NCBI GenBank assembly: GCA_012735465.1
Contig: JAAYHJ010000031.1
Location: 1 to 64,000 of the forward strand
Length of the DNA: 64,000 nt
From: Clostridiaceae bacterium
Lineage (GTDB): Bacteria > Bacillota > Clostridia > SK-Y3
Direction of reading: 5' to 3'
Shown piece by piece: positions 63,388-64,000 of this stretch; within the stretch, counting starts at the first letter, position 1; every line of letters begins with the position of its first letter. The notes below the pieces were generated by a model. The model had not been told where the DNA came from. It searched no databases and worked only from the letters and a program-made list of their open reading frames with translations. The position numbers were made by a program, and so were the translations under genes.

Positions 63388-64000
63388 TTATAGCTTTTCA
63401 ATCATTGTATATATTAGTTTTTTGACATTTTCTATATTTTCACTAAATACTTTCAGTACAGCTTCATGGGTAACGGGCTTGATATCGTCCCTACCTTCAA
63501 GGCCTGCGTCGTAATCTGTAATAAGGGATATATTCACATAGGGTATTTCCATTTCCAGGGCCAGGTAACATTCGGGGTATTGGGTCATGTTTATTACTTC
63601 CCAGCCCATCTTGCTGAACCAGCGGCTTTCTGCCCTTGTGGAAAATCGTGGCCCTTGTATGACCACCACAGTACCCTTTTCGTGTACCGGGATGCCAAGT
63701 TCTTTGGCTGTTTCAACGGCTAGTTTCCTCAGTTCGGGGTCATAGGGATCGGCTGGGCTGATATGTTTTACTTCCGGTCCGTCAAAAAAGGTATCTTCCC
63801 TCCCGGTGGTTCTATCAACAAACTGGTCGCAAATGACAAATTCACCTGGTTTGATGTGGGGCTGAAGGCTGCCACAGGCATTGGGAGCAATTATTTTTTT
63901 TACATTGAGCATTTTCATTGCATAAATATTTGCTTTATATGGCACCTTATGAGGCGGGTATTGATGATTTTTGCCATGCCTGGGGAGAAAAGCTACTTTC
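63388..64000 (-). CDS. S-methyl-5'-thioadenosine/purine nucleoside phosphorylase (5' end outside window)
   Basis: The last 204 residues of a class I nucleoside phosphorylase. The frame runs to the window edge with FLPRHGKNHQYPPHKVPYKA, then NIYAMKML, NACGSLQPHIKPGEFVICDQ, FVDRTTGREDTFFDG, VVIQGPRFSTRAESRWF and NMTQYPECYLALEMEIPYVN. RHG, the HKVPY loop and NMTQ with the following acidic residues fit methylthioadenosine phosphorylases. They split methylthioadenosine into adenine and methylthioribose 1-phosphate in methionine salvage. Base preference between adenosine and guanosine types cannot be fixed without the missing part, although the late SLITDYDAGLEG supports the adenine type. Confidence 0.92.
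   Translation of the reverse strand, partial: KVAFLPRHGKNHQYPPHKVPYKANIYAMKMLNVKKIIAPNACGSLQPHIKPGEFVICDQFVDRTTGREDTFFDGPEVKHISPADPYDPELRKLAVETAKELGIPVHEKGTVVVIQGPRFSTRAESRWFSKMGWEVINMTQYPECYLALEMEIPYVNISLITDYDAGLEGRDDIKPVTHEAVLKVFSENIENVKKLIYTMIEKL

Overview
The window looks like the chromosome of an anaerobic, endospore-forming, hydrogen-producing and xylan-degrading member of the Clostridia, probably near Acetivibrio/Hungateiclostridium. This is inferred from low GC, strong Shine-Dalgarno sites with frequent TTG/GTG starts, a bifurcating-type [FeFe] hydrogenase operon in the Acetivibrio gene order, a YunB-type sporulation protein, a GH10 xylanase, a threonine T-box leader and a CtsR-type heat-shock operator. 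No rRNA, tRNA or CRISPR array was seen.

Layout. 1-10 kb is hydrogen metabolism. A DRTGG protein and a PHP phosphoesterase precede an operon of NuoE-like subunit, ATPase-domain protein, [2Fe-2S] ferredoxin, HydB and HydA, with a Rex-like operator at its promoter. A TPR membrane protein and a YdcF-like protein follow, then a separate single-subunit [FeFe] hydrogenase with group B-like H-cluster motifs. 10-24.7 kb is an accessory region full of decay: an IstB (IS21) relic, a decayed copy of the TPR gene, a frameshifted LuxR-type regulator with a membrane domain, remnants of an arsenic operon (acr3 tail, intact Cys-rich methyltransferase, broken arsD), a REP-associated transposase relic, a broken CPBP-like gene, two copies of a 90-bp repeat, and a REP/MITE-like inverted-repeat element. 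It also holds intact genes: a chemoreceptor, an amidohydrolase, a class I glutamine amidotransferase-like hydrolase, a Dam-type methylase with a candidate restriction enzyme, a D-lactate dehydrogenase-like enzyme, and a toxin-immunity ORF in one frame. 24.7-32.8 kb has an ABC exporter, an exported PPC-repeat/copper-amine-oxidase-N protein, a Rieske-FAD oxidoreductase, an SDR and a YczE-like membrane protein.

32.7-64 kb is mostly housekeeping: T-box plus thrS, an RsmF-like rRNA methyltransferase, a subtilisin, a large GH10 xylanase (probable one-base loss in its signal-peptide region), yebC, yjbQ, yunB, ligA, an M20 amidohydrolase, a yknWXYZ-like efflux operon, CtsR-controlled hsp20, a methyltransferase, a second yjbQ with DUF1858, deoC and an iron alcohol dehydrogenase, a LysR regulator, single-chain purL, the yceG-telA pair, and an MTA phosphorylase running off the right edge.

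Themes. Redox disposal links the bifurcating hydrogenase, the second hydrogenase, the lactate dehydrogenase and the alcohol dehydrogenase. Stress and defence link the restriction-modification pair, the toxin-immunity ORF, the efflux operon, Hsp20 and TelA. Several breaks lie in homopolymers (LuxR, xylanase), so raw reads should be checked before calling those genes dead.
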